A stretch of 48,348 bases of DNA from Brooklawnia sp937867175 (GCA_036821905.1 DAISIR010000022.1:1-48348); one strand, 5' to 3'. Counted from the stretch's first letter, positions 7,487-16,256 are shown. Notes: generated from the sequence alone by a model not told the origin. Program-made: numbers and translations.

Positions 7487-8856
7487 GCTGATGGCCACCT
7501 TTCGGCGAGTTCGTGGAGGAAGAGAGCCTCGGCGAGGATGGCCTTGCGCCATTCGCCGACCAAGATGCGTTCGTTGGGTCCGTGGATGTTGGCGAAACTG
7601 TCGGTGGCGCCGAAGACGAACAAGGCGGCTCCAGGCACCGCGTCCGCCATCGCCTTGACGATGGGGATCGCACCGCCGGTGGCGGTCTGCACGGTGCTGG
7701 CCTGCCAGGCGGTGTCCATGGCGGCGACCATCGCGTCCCAGGCCGGGCCGCTCGAGACGGCCTTGAAACCGTCCCCGGTCGCACCCGGGATCACGGTCAA
7801 CGGCACGCCGAACGGAGCCTGCGCCGCCAGGTGCGCCACGACGGCCGCCTGCGCCTCGGCTGCGGGCTGTTCGGGGTGGACGCGGATGTTCAGGCTGGCC
7901 CGGGCATGGGCCTGGACCGAAGCGGGGGCGCCTTCGACTGCTGGTGCGTCGATGCCCAGCACGGTGATCGCCGGACCGCTCCAGATCTTCGATCCGATGC
8001 CGCCGGTGCCGATGATGTCCAGACCCGGTTCGATCTGGGCCAGCGCGTGGAACTCCTCATCAGTGTAGGTCTGCCCGCCCCATTCCTCGCGCAACAGACC
8101 GGGAACCGCCACATCGCCGCTGTCGTCCCACAAGGTGGACAACCCCCGCAGCAAGACGATCAGTGCGTCCGGCGCCGCGCCCCCGTACTGCCCGGAGTGC
8201 TTATTGCTGGCCAGCGTCCGCACCTCGACGATGACCCGGGCGTCCCCGCGCAATGAGACGGTGATCGAGGGCTGGCCGACCCGGATGCTGCCGCCGTCGG
8301 CGACCAGGATCGCGTCGGCCTCGAAGTGCTCGGGCGATTCTGCCGGGAAGCCCTCCTCAAGGGGGCTGCCGACCTCCTCCTGGCCCTCGATGAGCACCTT
8401 GATGTTCACCGGCGGCTTGCCGTCCCAGGCTCGCAGTGCGCCGATGTGCACCAGCAGGTTGGACTTCGAGTCGGCGACACCGCGGCCGAAGATCTCCTCG
8501 CCACGCCGCGTCGCCTCGAACGGTGGGGTCTGCCACTCCGACTCTTCGCCGGCGCCGACCACGTCGTAGTGGCCGTACAGCAAGACGGTGGGCGCACCCT
8601 GCGGCCCGGGAATCGTGCCGGTGATGATCGGTGCGGTGCCGGGCAGTTCCAGGGCACGGATCTGCTGGACGCCGGCGCCGGTGAGCAACTCGACCATGAC
8701 GTCGTGGGCCTGCAGCACCGCAGGGCGTGTGTGCGCCGGAAAGCCCCACTCCGAGACCGACGGGATCCCAACCAGGCGGGTGAGTTCGTCGGTCAGCGCC
8801 GGCATCTGGGCGTCGACGGATTGGGTGAGTTTCGAAACAACGGAGGGGTCGGACAT
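7483..8856 (-). CDS. M20-family metallodipeptidase
   Basis: A 457-residue M20 (ArgE/DapE/carnosinase-type) peptidase that should hydrolyse small peptides or N-acyl amino acids in the cytoplasm using two zinc ions. The first metal histidine and its Asp partner lie in LLYGHYDVVGAG, the bridging Asp in GVADSKSN and the general base Glu pair in IEGQEEVGSP. A lid/dimerisation domain (SITVSLRGDARVIVEVRTL) precedes the final metal-binding region. The ATG at 8856 is chosen for CAGGAG 5 bases upstream; a longer open frame runs back to 9135 but adds no family sequence. The gene is translationally coupled to the YfcC-type carrier downstream. Confidence 0.88.
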   Translation of the reverse strand: MSDPSVVSKLTQSVDAQMPALTDELTRLVGIPSVSEWGFPAHTRPAVLQAHDVMVELLTGAGVQQIRALELPGTAPIITGTIPGPQGAPTVLLYGHYDVVGAGEESEWQTPPFEATRRGEEIFGRGVADSKSNLLVHIGALRAWDGKPPVNIKVLIEGQEEVGSPLEEGFPAESPEHFEADAILVADGGSIRVGQPSITVSLRGDARVIVEVRTLASNKHSGQYGGAAPDALIVLLRGLSTLWDDSGDVAVPGLLREEWGGQTYTDEEFHALAQIEPGLDIIGTGGIGSKIWSGPAITVLGIDAPAVEGAPASVQAHARASLNIRVHPEQPAAEAQAAVVAHLAAQAPFGVPLTVIPGATGDGFKAVSSGPAWDAMVAAMDTAWQASTVQTATGGAIPIVKAMADAVPGAALFVFGATDSFANIHGPNERILVGEWRKAILAEALFLHELAERWPSA

Positions 8857-9027
8857 GGGCACTCCTGTGAATCGGTTCTGCGTCACGCTAGAACGCCACA
8901 CACCCTTCGCCCATCCCCCAGGAGGGGTGATCTGGGTCGGCCGCGGCAAGTTAGAGTCACCGGATGACCAGTGTGCTTGGGGCAGGCAGATGAGCAACCT
9001 CATGGAATCGCGTCGCTTCGACGTCTT

Positions 9028-9414
9028 GTCCTGGACGGTCCGCAGCAGATGCACGACGCCTGGCGCGTCGATCCCCGAGGCAAGGGCACGTTCGACAAGG
9101 TGCTGAACGCGGCACGGCTGCTGCAGCGACACCAAGTCGAGTTCAACATCCTCACCGAGATCTTCGACGAATGGGTTGCCCGGGACGTGGGCAGCATGTT
9201 CGTCATCAACTTCGATTTCTCACTGGCCAATTGGCTCGGGACGCCCACGGCCTGCATCTTCGCACCAGAGTGCGGGGACACCCCCGCGCTGGAACGCAAC
9301 GGCGACCTGTATTCCTGCGATCACAACGTCAATCCCGAGAACCTGCTCGGCAACATCTTGACCAGCCCGATGCGCCAGCGATCACCCCAGCGGCCCCGGC
9401 GTCCGGCACCCTGA
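9028..9414 (+). pseudogene. Remnant of an anaerobic sulfatase-maturating (radical SAM/SPASM) enzyme
   Basis: Two pieces of an anSME-type enzyme are joined in frame. The first (LVLDGPQQMHDAWRVDPRG to QRHQVEFNIL, about 9028-9152) matches the middle of the radical SAM barrel. The second (EIFDEWVARDVG, then LANWLGTP, then ERNGDLYSCDHNVNPENLLGNI, about 9156-9365) matches the C-terminal SPASM region with its iron-sulfur cysteines. The N-terminal third with the CxxxCxxC SAM-cluster motif is absent, and roughly 100 residues between the two pieces are missing. The reading frame then ends early in Arg/Pro-rich sequence. Without the SAM cluster the product cannot be active. The intact enzyme converts a Cys or Ser of sulfatases to formylglycine; no sulfatase gene is in the window. 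Confidence 0.8.
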
Positions 9415-9491
9415 TCTGGGCGGTGATGGCATGGGAACGGTTCTTGGTGTTGATGGAGATGGCCCAGCAGGTGGGCTTCCGGCTGCCGGGC

Positions 9492-10163
9492 TCAGAAGCT
9501 GCCGATTCCCTTGCCGAGTAGTTGGGTGCCGATGACCAGCAACAGCACCGCCATGATGGCGGCGTTGTTCGCCACCAGCCACGCCCGCACCTCGTCGAGG
9601 ACATCGGCGGCCTTGCCCGGGGCCACCAGGTAGAGCACGACCGGCGCAGCGACGGTCACGGCGGCGATCACGACGAAGACGGCAATGACGATCGCCGCCG
9701 GGCCCGTGCCCAGCTGGGCACGGCCGATGCTGGCGCCGGCCGCCACAGCCAGCAGCAGGTTCTTCGGATTGACTGCCGACAACAGCAACGCCAAACCCAG
9801 CGCCGCACCCGGTTTCATGGTGTCGATGGCAGCCATCCACTTGGGCAGTTCTGCATCTTCGCCGGGGCCGGGGCGTCCCCGCCACTGCTTCACCGCCATC
9901 AGCAGCAGAAGTGCCCCCACGATCAGCTGGATGGTGCCCACCACCGGCCGCGAACCGCCCGTCTCGGGTTCGGGCAGGATTCCGCCCAGCAGGGTGAACG
10001 CCACCACGGCAACGCCGATGCCCACCACCCAGCCGCCGAGGAAGCTGAGCCCGAGGGGGCGGGGCTTGGGTGACATCAGCATCAAGATGGTCGCGATAAT
10101 CGGGATCGGGCTGATGGCCACGGCCAGAGCCAGCGGCAGGATGTCGCCGATGACGGCATTCAT
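9492..10163 (-). CDS. GAP-family (SfLAP-like) six-helix membrane protein
   Basis: A 223-residue membrane protein of the GAP/sulfolipid-addressing family. It opens with the conserved ILPLALAVAISPIPIIATILMLMSP (Ile-Ser-Pro in the first helix) and has a second matching half (AALGLALLLSAVNPKNLLLAVAAG). About six helices are predicted. In mycobacteria, relatives help export glycolipids; here the cargo is unknown. The ATG at 10163 follows GAGGAGC and overlaps the stop of the upstream membrane-protein gene by 4 bases (ATGA), so the two are translated as a unit. Confidence 0.82.
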   Translation of the reverse strand: MNAVIGDILPLALAVAISPIPIIATILMLMSPKPRPLGLSFLGGWVVGIGVAVVAFTLLGGILPEPETGGSRPVVGTIQLIVGALLLLMAVKQWRGRPGPGEDAELPKWMAAIDTMKPGAALGLALLLSAVNPKNLLLAVAAGASIGRAQLGTGPAAIVIAVFVVIAAVTVAAPVVLYLVAPGKAADVLDEVRAWLVANNAAIMAVLLLVIGTQLLGKGIGSF

Positions 10164-11470
10164 GTTTGCTCCTCGGTTTCGTCGTGGGGTTCGGGGGTTT
10201 CGTAGTGGGGTTCGGGACGCCTGGCGATCTCCAGGGCCAGCAAGAGGACGAGTGCGGCAGCGCCCACGCCGATCACCAAACCCGCCGACAGCGGGCGGAT
10301 CAGCAGGATGACCGCGGACGCGCACACTGCGATCGCCACCAGCAGCAGCCGGTGATGTCGGTCCAGCCACGTGCCGGCCCGGCCGGTGGTCAGGCCGTAC
10401 CGTTCACCCTGGCTCCGCACACGGACGGCCAGACTCGTGGTCGTGTCTCGAATCAGACGCGCCGAGCGGCCAGAGCCGGCCAGCCAGGCGACGATCACCA
10501 CACCCACCGCAAGACAACCGACCGCGATCACCATGCCCCGTGCGGGCGCCAGCACTGCGTCGTAGCCGGCCAATACCGCTGCCCGGGTCAACACCCCCTG
10601 TGGCAAGGTGGCGGCTGCGACTCCCCGTCCGATGGCGATCACCCCAGCCAGCGCCAGCATGGCCAGCGCCAGGCCGGTTGCCGTCGAGCGAAGCGCCCGG
10701 CGTCGTCGTTGCGCCATCAGCACACCGGCCACCATCAGGGCCAAGCTGAGCCAGGGCAGCCAGGTGCCCAGCCGTACCACCAGCCCGTACAGCACCGAGA
10801 GCTGGCCAAAGGCCCCCGAGTCGACGATGACGATGCTCCGCTCGACATCAGGAATGAACCGGGCGAAGCCGACACCCTGGGCGATCAGGAGGTCCTTCAC
10901 CGCAGCGACGATCGGCTGGAGCTGGAGCCGCAAGGAGCCGTCCGCCCCCACCTGGGCGAGCGCGGCCGGGTCACCGCTGAGCGTGGCGGTCAACTGGGTG
11001 TGGGTGATGCGCAGTGTCTGCTCCCACAACTGGGCGAACTGTTGTGATGCAACAAGCTCGTCCGCTGCGGTCGTCACCAGCGAGTGCAGCCCAAGCACCA
11101 CCGGTCCCTCCAGGCCTGCCAGCCCGGCCGCAGAGCGCGGGGGCAGAGGCAACTGGTCCAGCCCGGCGAACACCTCGGCTACGTTTGCCTCGAGGTTGAG
11201 GTCGGCCTTCACCGTTTCGGCGACGGCTTTGGAGACGACCTGCTGTACTGCCGGGTCACCGGCCAACGGGGCGAGCGTCGAGACGAAAGTGTCGGTGCTC
11301 GTCAGTTGGCTCTTGGCATATCCGGCGAGAATGGCCACCGGTGCCAGCAGCAGCGCGACGATGATCAGCACGGCCGACAGCATTGACCAGCCACGCCTTC
11401 GCGCGGGGTGGGCCTTCGACTGAGCGTTTGGCCCGTCCTTCGCCGGGTTACCGTCCTCCAGTTGCGTCAC
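10160..11470 (-). CDS. Multi-helix membrane protein of unknown function
   Basis: I do not recognise a named family. From the GTG at 11470 the product has 436 residues: a basic cytoplasmic tail, a first helix (MLSAVLIIVALLLAPVAILA), then about 200 extracytoplasmic residues beginning GYAKSQLTSTDTFVSTLAPLAG. The latter resembles the outward domains of actinobacterial proteins with a TxxFvxtlaPLa opening. A set of about six helices and an acidic C-terminal tail (EPHYETPEPHDETEEQT) follow. The GTG at 11470 overlaps the TGA of a 32-codon frame upstream by 4 bases; an alternative GTG at 11485 has no ribosome site. It is coupled downstream to the GAP-family gene, so I infer an envelope-associated three-frame operon. 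Confidence 0.7.
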   Translation of the reverse strand: MTQLEDGNPAKDGPNAQSKAHPARRRGWSMLSAVLIIVALLLAPVAILAGYAKSQLTSTDTFVSTLAPLAGDPAVQQVVSKAVAETVKADLNLEANVAEVFAGLDQLPLPPRSAAGLAGLEGPVVLGLHSLVTTAADELVASQQFAQLWEQTLRITHTQLTATLSGDPAALAQVGADGSLRLQLQPIVAAVKDLLIAQGVGFARFIPDVERSIVIVDSGAFGQLSVLYGLVVRLGTWLPWLSLALMVAGVLMAQRRRRALRSTATGLALAMLALAGVIAIGRGVAAATLPQGVLTRAAVLAGYDAVLAPARGMVIAVGCLAVGVVIVAWLAGSGRSARLIRDTTTSLAVRVRSQGERYGLTTGRAGTWLDRHHRLLLVAIAVCASAVILLIRPLSAGLVIGVGAAALVLLLALEIARRPEPHYETPEPHDETEEQT

Positions 11471-11565
11471 GGCTGAGCTAAGCACTTGACGTCGTCCGAC
11501 AGCGCCGTCCGGGCAGCCACCGTCGCTGGCAAGATCAATGAGACCAGACGTGTTCGTCGCGGCAT
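11467..11565 (-). CDS. Candidate 32-residue leader/small protein coupled to the membrane-protein gene
   Basis: A short frame starting ATG at 11565 behind the strong ribosome site CAGGAGG and ending TGA at 11467. It encodes a small, slightly basic product (MPRRTRLVSLILPATVAART, then ALSDDVKCLAQP) with a short hydrophobic middle. Its TGA overlaps the GTG of the following membrane-protein gene by 4 bases, and that gene has no ribosome site of its own. Ribosomes finishing the small frame could therefore restart on the large one. It may be a translational leader rather than a functional peptide. There is no homology evidence. Confidence 0.45.
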   Translation of the reverse strand: MPRRTRLVSLILPATVAARTALSDDVKCLAQP

Positions 11566-11697
11566 GTTGCCTCCTGGGTTCGTGTTGTCGACAGTGAGTC
11601 CAGCTTCTTGCACCCCGGCGCGGGCAGGCCAGTCCTGAGGCGCAGGTTCATCAACTGGTGATGAGCCGGCTATCCGCGGAACCGTTTGGCAGCAGGG

Positions 11698-14418
11698 TCA
11701 TCCAGTCTCGCGGACGCGCAGGAGAGCCTTGCCCACCTCCATCAGCGCGAAGATGACCACTGCGAAGCTCAGTGGGATGGCCCACCCGAGGACGCCCAGG
11801 GCCGCCGAGCCGAACCAGGCGTTCATCACCGGCAGGTAGACGAAACCGAGCTGCAAGATCACCAGCAGCCCGACGACCCGCCAGACCATCGGGTTGCCGC
11901 CGATGGCCTCGCGGCGCAGGCTCGACTCGCGCAGGAATCGCGCATTGAACAGGTAGGCGGCCTGGCCGAGTGCCAGCGTGTTGACCGCCCAGGTCTGCGC
12001 GCTGGCCAGGTCGCCGGTCAGCATTCGACCGAGCGTGAAGGTGATCAGGGTGGCGGCGGCGATGAGCAACGAAGCGACGGCGATCCGGGGCAAGTACTTG
12101 GCATTAAGCAGCGGCGCATCGGGGCGGCGTGGGGGACGCAGCATGATGTCTGGCTCGGCAGGCTCGTAGGCAAGGGCCAGCGAGAGCGTGATGGCGGTGA
12201 CCATGTTCACCCACAGGATCTGCACGGGAGCCAGCGGCAGCGTCCACCCGAACAAGACCGCAGACAGCACCACCAGGGATTGGGCGCCATTGGTCGGCAA
12301 CAGGAAGAGCACCGACTTGTGCAAGTTGTCATTGATACGGCGGCCCTCTTCGATCGCGCACTCGATCGTCACGAAGTTGTCGTCGGCAAGCACGATGTCG
12401 GCGGCCTCCTTGGTCGCCTCGGTGCCTTTGATCCCCATCGCCACACCGACGTCGGCCTGCTTGAGGGCAGGAGCGTCGTTCACCCCGTCGCCGGTCATGG
12501 CGACGATCTCCCCGTTTGCCTGCAGGGCCTGCACCAGCCGCAACTTGTGCTCAGGGCTGGTGCGGGCGAAAACGTCGGTGCTCTCGACAAGCTTGCGCAA
12601 CTGCTTGTTGGTGGCGGCCTCCACCCCGGCACCGGTCACCGCCGAGCGAGCGTCATCGGTGATTATGCCCAGCTCGCGGCCGATGGCGGTTGCGGTGCCG
12701 GCGTGATCACCGGTGATCATGGTCACCTTGATGCCAGCGGTGTGGCAGGTGGCGATTGCCTGGACGGCCTCCGGCCGGGGCGGATCGACTATGCCGGTCA
12801 CACCCAGGACCGTCAGGTCGATCAGGTCATCATGGCCGAGTCCGTCGAGGGATTGCGCGATACTGCTGGGACGCGACGCGGCGGCCAGCACCCGCAGGCC
12901 CTTGGCGGACAACTCGTCCACCCTGGCCTCCCACCAGGCCCGATCCAGCGGCTCCAGCGCCCCGGTCGCAGACAGCTGGGTTGCGGCACGATCCAGCAAC
13001 CGGTCCGGGGCGCCCTTGACCAGGATCACCTCGTGTTGTTCGGGTGTCGTGTTGAGCGTGGCCATGTACTTGTGTTCGGAGTCAAACGGCAGCAGCGCCA
13101 AGCGCGGGTAGCTGGTGGGATCGAATCCTGTCTTCATCCCGAGTGTTCGCAGCGCACCTTCGGTCGGCTCCCCCACCAGCGTCCAGCGCCCGTCGATCTG
13201 GCCCACCTCGGCGTCATTGACCACGCTCATGGCGGTGATCACCGCGCGCAAATCCCCACGAGTCGCCAGTTCCGCCAGCTTGCCGTCGAGGGTGACCTCG
13301 CCAACCGGGTCGTAGCCGAGCCCGGTCACCTCGTACTCACCAACACAGGTGACCACACTGCGCACGGTCATCTCGTTGGTGGTGAGGGTGCCGGTCTTGT
13401 CGGAACAGATCCGAGTGACCGAGCCCAGCGTCTCCACCGACGGCAGCCGGCGGATGATCGCATGGCGTTTGGCCATCTGCTGCACACCCAGGGCCAAGGT
13501 GATCGTCACCAATGCAGGCAGCCCTTCGGGGATCGCGGCCACCGCGAACCCGATCACCGCCGAGATCAGCTCGTTCGTCGGCATGCCGTGCAGCAGCCTG
13601 CCGACCAGGACCAGCACGACGGCGCTGACCCCGATCACCAGCGACAGCTTCTTGGCGAAACCATTCATCTGCCGGGTCATCGGGGTGTCGAAAGTGTCTA
13701 TCTCGGACAGCATCGTGGTGATCCGCCCGATCTCCGCCTGAGACCCGGTTGCGGTGACCACACCAACGCCCTGCCCGGCCGACACCAGTGCAGACGAGAA
13801 CAGCATCGAGGAACGGTCGCCGATATCGGTACCCAGGGGCACCTGCGCGACATCCTTCGGGGACGGCTCGCTCTCCCCGGTCAGGGCGGCCTCCGCCACT
13901 CGCAGGTTGGAGGCCTCCAGCAAGCGCATGTCGGCGGGCACCTTCGCCCCTGCGCCCACCCGGACCACATCGCCGGGGACGAGTTCCTCTGCCCCCACCT
14001 TCACCCAACTCCCGTCGCGGAGCACCTGCGCCTCGGCCGAGAGCATCTGGCGGATGCCAGCCAGTGCGGTCTCCGCACGCCCTTCCTGGACGAAACCGAT
14101 CACCGCGTTGATCACCGCCACGGCAAGGATCACCCAGAAGTCGATCCATTCCCCCATGGCCAGCTTGAGCGCCGCTGCCACCAGCAGGATGTAGATCAAG
14201 ATGTCGTCGAAATGGCGCAGGAAGCGGCGCCAAGCAGGCTCGGCGGCGGTCGCCTCAATGAGGTTGGGGCCGACTTGTGCCAGCCGTCCTCGGGCGGAGG
14301 CGGTGCTCAGCCCTTCCGTACTGGTGGCCAGGATCGCGCAGATCTCATCGACACCCCGTGCGTAGGCATCCGGGACAGCTCGCACCGGCTGGGTCTGGGC
14401 TAGCGAGACACTGGTCAC
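11698..14418 (-). CDS. Type II-like cation-transporting P-type ATPase
   Basis: A 906-residue P-type ATPase. Features in order: an N-terminal cation-ATPase domain (GLSTASARGRLAQVGPNLI), two helices, the actuator with TGES (ALTGESEPS), the M4 motif PEGLP, the phosphorylation site SDKTGTLTTNEM, the nucleotide-binding KGAPD, TGDH, the hinge GDGVNDAPALKQADVG and the C-terminal helices M5-M10. The overall form is SERCA/PMA1-like. The Glu of M5 and Asp of M6 that bind calcium in SERCA are replaced, however (PTNGAQS and NMVTAI). The transported ion is therefore unlikely to be bound as in calcium pumps; a monovalent cation is possible. GTG at 14418 has a TAGTCT box six bases before it and no ribosome site, so a leaderless message is likely. 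About 130 bases separate it from the small frame at 11565, and it is a separate unit. Confidence 0.9.
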   Translation of the reverse strand: MTSVSLAQTQPVRAVPDAYARGVDEICAILATSTEGLSTASARGRLAQVGPNLIEATAAEPAWRRFLRHFDDILIYILLVAAALKLAMGEWIDFWVILAVAVINAVIGFVQEGRAETALAGIRQMLSAEAQVLRDGSWVKVGAEELVPGDVVRVGAGAKVPADMRLLEASNLRVAEAALTGESEPSPKDVAQVPLGTDIGDRSSMLFSSALVSAGQGVGVVTATGSQAEIGRITTMLSEIDTFDTPMTRQMNGFAKKLSLVIGVSAVVLVLVGRLLHGMPTNELISAVIGFAVAAIPEGLPALVTITLALGVQQMAKRHAIIRRLPSVETLGSVTRICSDKTGTLTTNEMTVRSVVTCVGEYEVTGLGYDPVGEVTLDGKLAELATRGDLRAVITAMSVVNDAEVGQIDGRWTLVGEPTEGALRTLGMKTGFDPTSYPRLALLPFDSEHKYMATLNTTPEQHEVILVKGAPDRLLDRAATQLSATGALEPLDRAWWEARVDELSAKGLRVLAAASRPSSIAQSLDGLGHDDLIDLTVLGVTGIVDPPRPEAVQAIATCHTAGIKVTMITGDHAGTATAIGRELGIITDDARSAVTGAGVEAATNKQLRKLVESTDVFARTSPEHKLRLVQALQANGEIVAMTGDGVNDAPALKQADVGVAMGIKGTEATKEAADIVLADDNFVTIECAIEEGRRINDNLHKSVLFLLPTNGAQSLVVLSAVLFGWTLPLAPVQILWVNMVTAITLSLALAYEPAEPDIMLRPPRRPDAPLLNAKYLPRIAVASLLIAAATLITFTLGRMLTGDLASAQTWAVNTLALGQAAYLFNARFLRESSLRREAIGGNPMVWRVVGLLVILQLGFVYLPVMNAWFGSAALGVLGWAIPLSFAVVIFALMEVGKALLRVRETG

Positions 14419-14424
14419 CGGCCA

Positions 14425-14430
14425 AGACTA
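14425..14430 (-). promoter_or_regulatory. Leaderless -10 box of the P-type ATPase gene
   Basis: On the minus strand TAGTCT lies exactly 6 bases before the GTG start at 14418, and no Shine-Dalgarno-like sequence is present. The spacing is that of actinobacterial leaderless promoters. Confidence 0.5.
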
Positions 14431-14849
14431 CGACTGCTGCCCACGCCGCTACAGCTGCGGATTGGATCGCGGACGACGCCATGGCTGGCCCAGCCGCGAA
14501 GCGGTTCAGCAGCGAGTCGTGTCTGTGGGCCGCGCACAGCGCCCCGTTCTGGTCATTCGCCACATGGTCGAGCAAGGCATTACCTCTGCATTTCAAATAA
14601 CAATCAAACGCGCAGAATCAAAGATTCGCAATCTCTCGGCATTGGGGTAGCGCGAGCAACCCCAAACCGACGCCCCGAGATATCCAGATGAACACAGAGA
14701 GGCGCAATCAAGACCTCCTCCATTGAAACGTATGAATCACTAATGAATAGCAAACCCGCAAGTCAATACGGAGTTGAGCGTCCTTCCGGCCCACACACCC
14801 AAAGATTCAGGAAGGGCCAATATTGCTCACAAATTCCGGATGGATTGCA
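14431..14849. other. AT-rich divergent intergenic region with two inverted repeats
   Basis: This roughly 420-base gap between the divergent ATPase and sugar-porter genes holds no convincing gene. From about 14575 to 14850 its base composition is clearly more AT-rich than the surroundings. It contains GAATC-AAA-GATTC (14615-14627), a possible repressor operator, and a hairpin TTGGGGT (14642-14648) / ACCCCAA (14659-14665) with a 10-base loop. The porter downstream is a sugar gene, so a LacI- or GntR-type operator is plausible, but no regulator is encoded nearby. Confidence 0.5.
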
Positions 14850-14878
14850 TTCACCAACCGGGTTGCCGCCGCTAACAT
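14850..14878 (+). promoter_or_regulatory. Candidate leaderless promoter of the sugar-porter operon
   Basis: TTCACC (14850-14855), a 17-base spacer and TAACAT (14873-14878), 7 bases before the ATG at 14886. No ribosome site precedes that ATG, so the message would start at or next to it. Confidence 0.45.
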
Positions 14879-14885
14879 CACGCCT

Positions 14886-16256
14886 ATGAAACCCCTTGTG
14901 CTGCGAAGCGCCATTGTGGCGTCCATCGGCGGACTCATCTTCGGCTTCGACACGGCCGTGATCTCCGGTACCACGGAGTCCCTCAAGACAGTATTCAACC
15001 TCGACGACGCCGGGTTGGGCATCACTGTCACCACTGCGATCATCGGCACCATTCTCGGTGCCTTCACGGCAGGCAAGCCGGCCGACAAGTACGGTCGGCG
15101 GACGGTGTTGTTCGTGATCGGCGCCCTGTACATCGTGGGCGCCCTGGGATCGGCAACCGCACCGAACTACGCGCTGCTCGTCATCGCGCGTTTCCTCGGC
15201 GGTGTGGGCGTCGGGGCGTCCAGCGTGGTTGCCCCCATCTACACCGCAGAAATCGCGCCGCCCAAGGTGCGTGGTCGCCTGGTCGGTCTGGTGCAGTTCA
15301 ACATCGTGCTCGGCATCCTGCTTGCGTACCTGTCGAACTTCGTCATCCGACTGGTGGTCATCGATCCGGTCGGCGCACAGCCGATCGCCTGGCGGTGGAT
15401 GTTCGGCGTCATGGTGGTGCCTGCGGTGCTCTTCGTCGCGCTGCTGTTCACCGTCCCTGAGACGCCTCGCTGGCTGATGGCTGTCGGACGCGAAAAGGAC
15501 GCGGTGGGCGTCTCGCAGCTGCTGTGCAGCACACAAGAGGAATCGGACCGGCAGATTGCCGAGATCCAGCAGGCGCTGGCCGAGGCCAATATGGAGGTGG
15601 CGCCGTTCTGGGTGCGACGAAATGTCAAGGTCATCATGCTCGCCGTCATGATTGCCATGTTCAATCAACTCTCCGGCATCAACGCCATCCTCTACTACGC
15701 GCCGATCGTCATGGAGAAGGCCGGCGCCGCGACCAACACCGCATTCTTGATGAGTGCGGGCGTGGGTGCCATGAACCTGGTGGCGACGATGGCTGCGCTG
15801 ACCGTGATCGACAAGATCGGCCGACGCACGCTGATGATCGTCGGATCGATCGGCTACCTGGTCAGCCTCGGATTCCTCGCTGGCGTCATGTTCTACTACG
15901 AGGGACGCTACGACGCCACGTCATCGGTCTTGGTGCTGGTCGGCCTCATGATGTTCATCGCCGCCCACGCCTTCGGTCAGGGTTCGGTGATCTGGGTCTT
16001 CATCTCCGAGATCTTCCCCAACCGCATCAGGGCACGTGGCCAGTCGCTGGGCAGCATGACGCACTGGACGTTCGCCGCAATCACCTCGGGTATCTTCCCG
16101 GTGCTCATCGGCTCGCTCGGCGGTGGCATGGCGTTCATGATCTTCTTCATCTGCATGGTCGGGCAGCTCATTTGGGTGCTGAAGGTGATGCCTGAAACCA
16201 AGGGCATCCCCCTCGAAGAGATGGAGGAGAAGCTCGGATTGGTGGGCGCGGCATGA
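14886..16256 (+). CDS. MFS sugar porter (XylE/GalP-like family)
   Basis: A 456-residue 12-helix major-facilitator transporter of the sugar-porter family. Family signatures are clear: GFDTAVISGTTESL in helix 1, GKPADKYGRR in loop 2-3, RFLGGVGVGASSVVAPIYTAEIAPPKVRGRL in helices 4-5, VPETPRWL before the central loop, FNQLSGINAILYYAP in helix 7 and PETKGIPLEEME at the end. It should import a monosaccharide by proton symport. The ATG at 14886 (MKPLVLRSAIV) is preferred because it directly precedes the first helix and sits 7 bases after a -10-like box; longer in-frame starts add AT-rich sequence only. It overlaps the following sugar-kinase gene by 4 bases, so uptake and phosphorylation are linked. 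The exact sugar is not deducible; fructose is a reasonable guess. Confidence 0.9.
   Translation: MKPLVLRSAIVASIGGLIFGFDTAVISGTTESLKTVFNLDDAGLGITVTTAIIGTILGAFTAGKPADKYGRRTVLFVIGALYIVGALGSATAPNYALLVIARFLGGVGVGASSVVAPIYTAEIAPPKVRGRLVGLVQFNIVLGILLAYLSNFVIRLVVIDPVGAQPIAWRWMFGVMVVPAVLFVALLFTVPETPRWLMAVGREKDAVGVSQLLCSTQEESDRQIAEIQQALAEANMEVAPFWVRRNVKVIMLAVMIAMFNQLSGINAILYYAPIVMEKAGAATNTAFLMSAGVGAMNLVATMAALTVIDKIGRRTLMIVGSIGYLVSLGFLAGVMFYYEGRYDATSSVLVLVGLMMFIAAHAFGQGSVIWVFISEIFPNRIRARGQSLGSMTHWTFAAITSGIFPVLIGSLGGGMAFMIFFICMVGQLIWVLKVMPETKGIPLEEMEEKLGLVGAA

Noticed and set aside
9415..9521. Plus-strand stretch after the maturase remnant reading LIWAVMAWERFLVLMEMAQQ
   Set aside because: Short, no recognised family, and overlaps the 3' end of the GAP-family gene. 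Not supported as a gene.
11686..14403. Open frame of about 900 codons on the plus strand opposite the P-type ATPase
   Set aside because: It mirrors the ATPase gene; its translation is His/Gln/Gly/Arg rich with no domain. A high-GC codon shadow.
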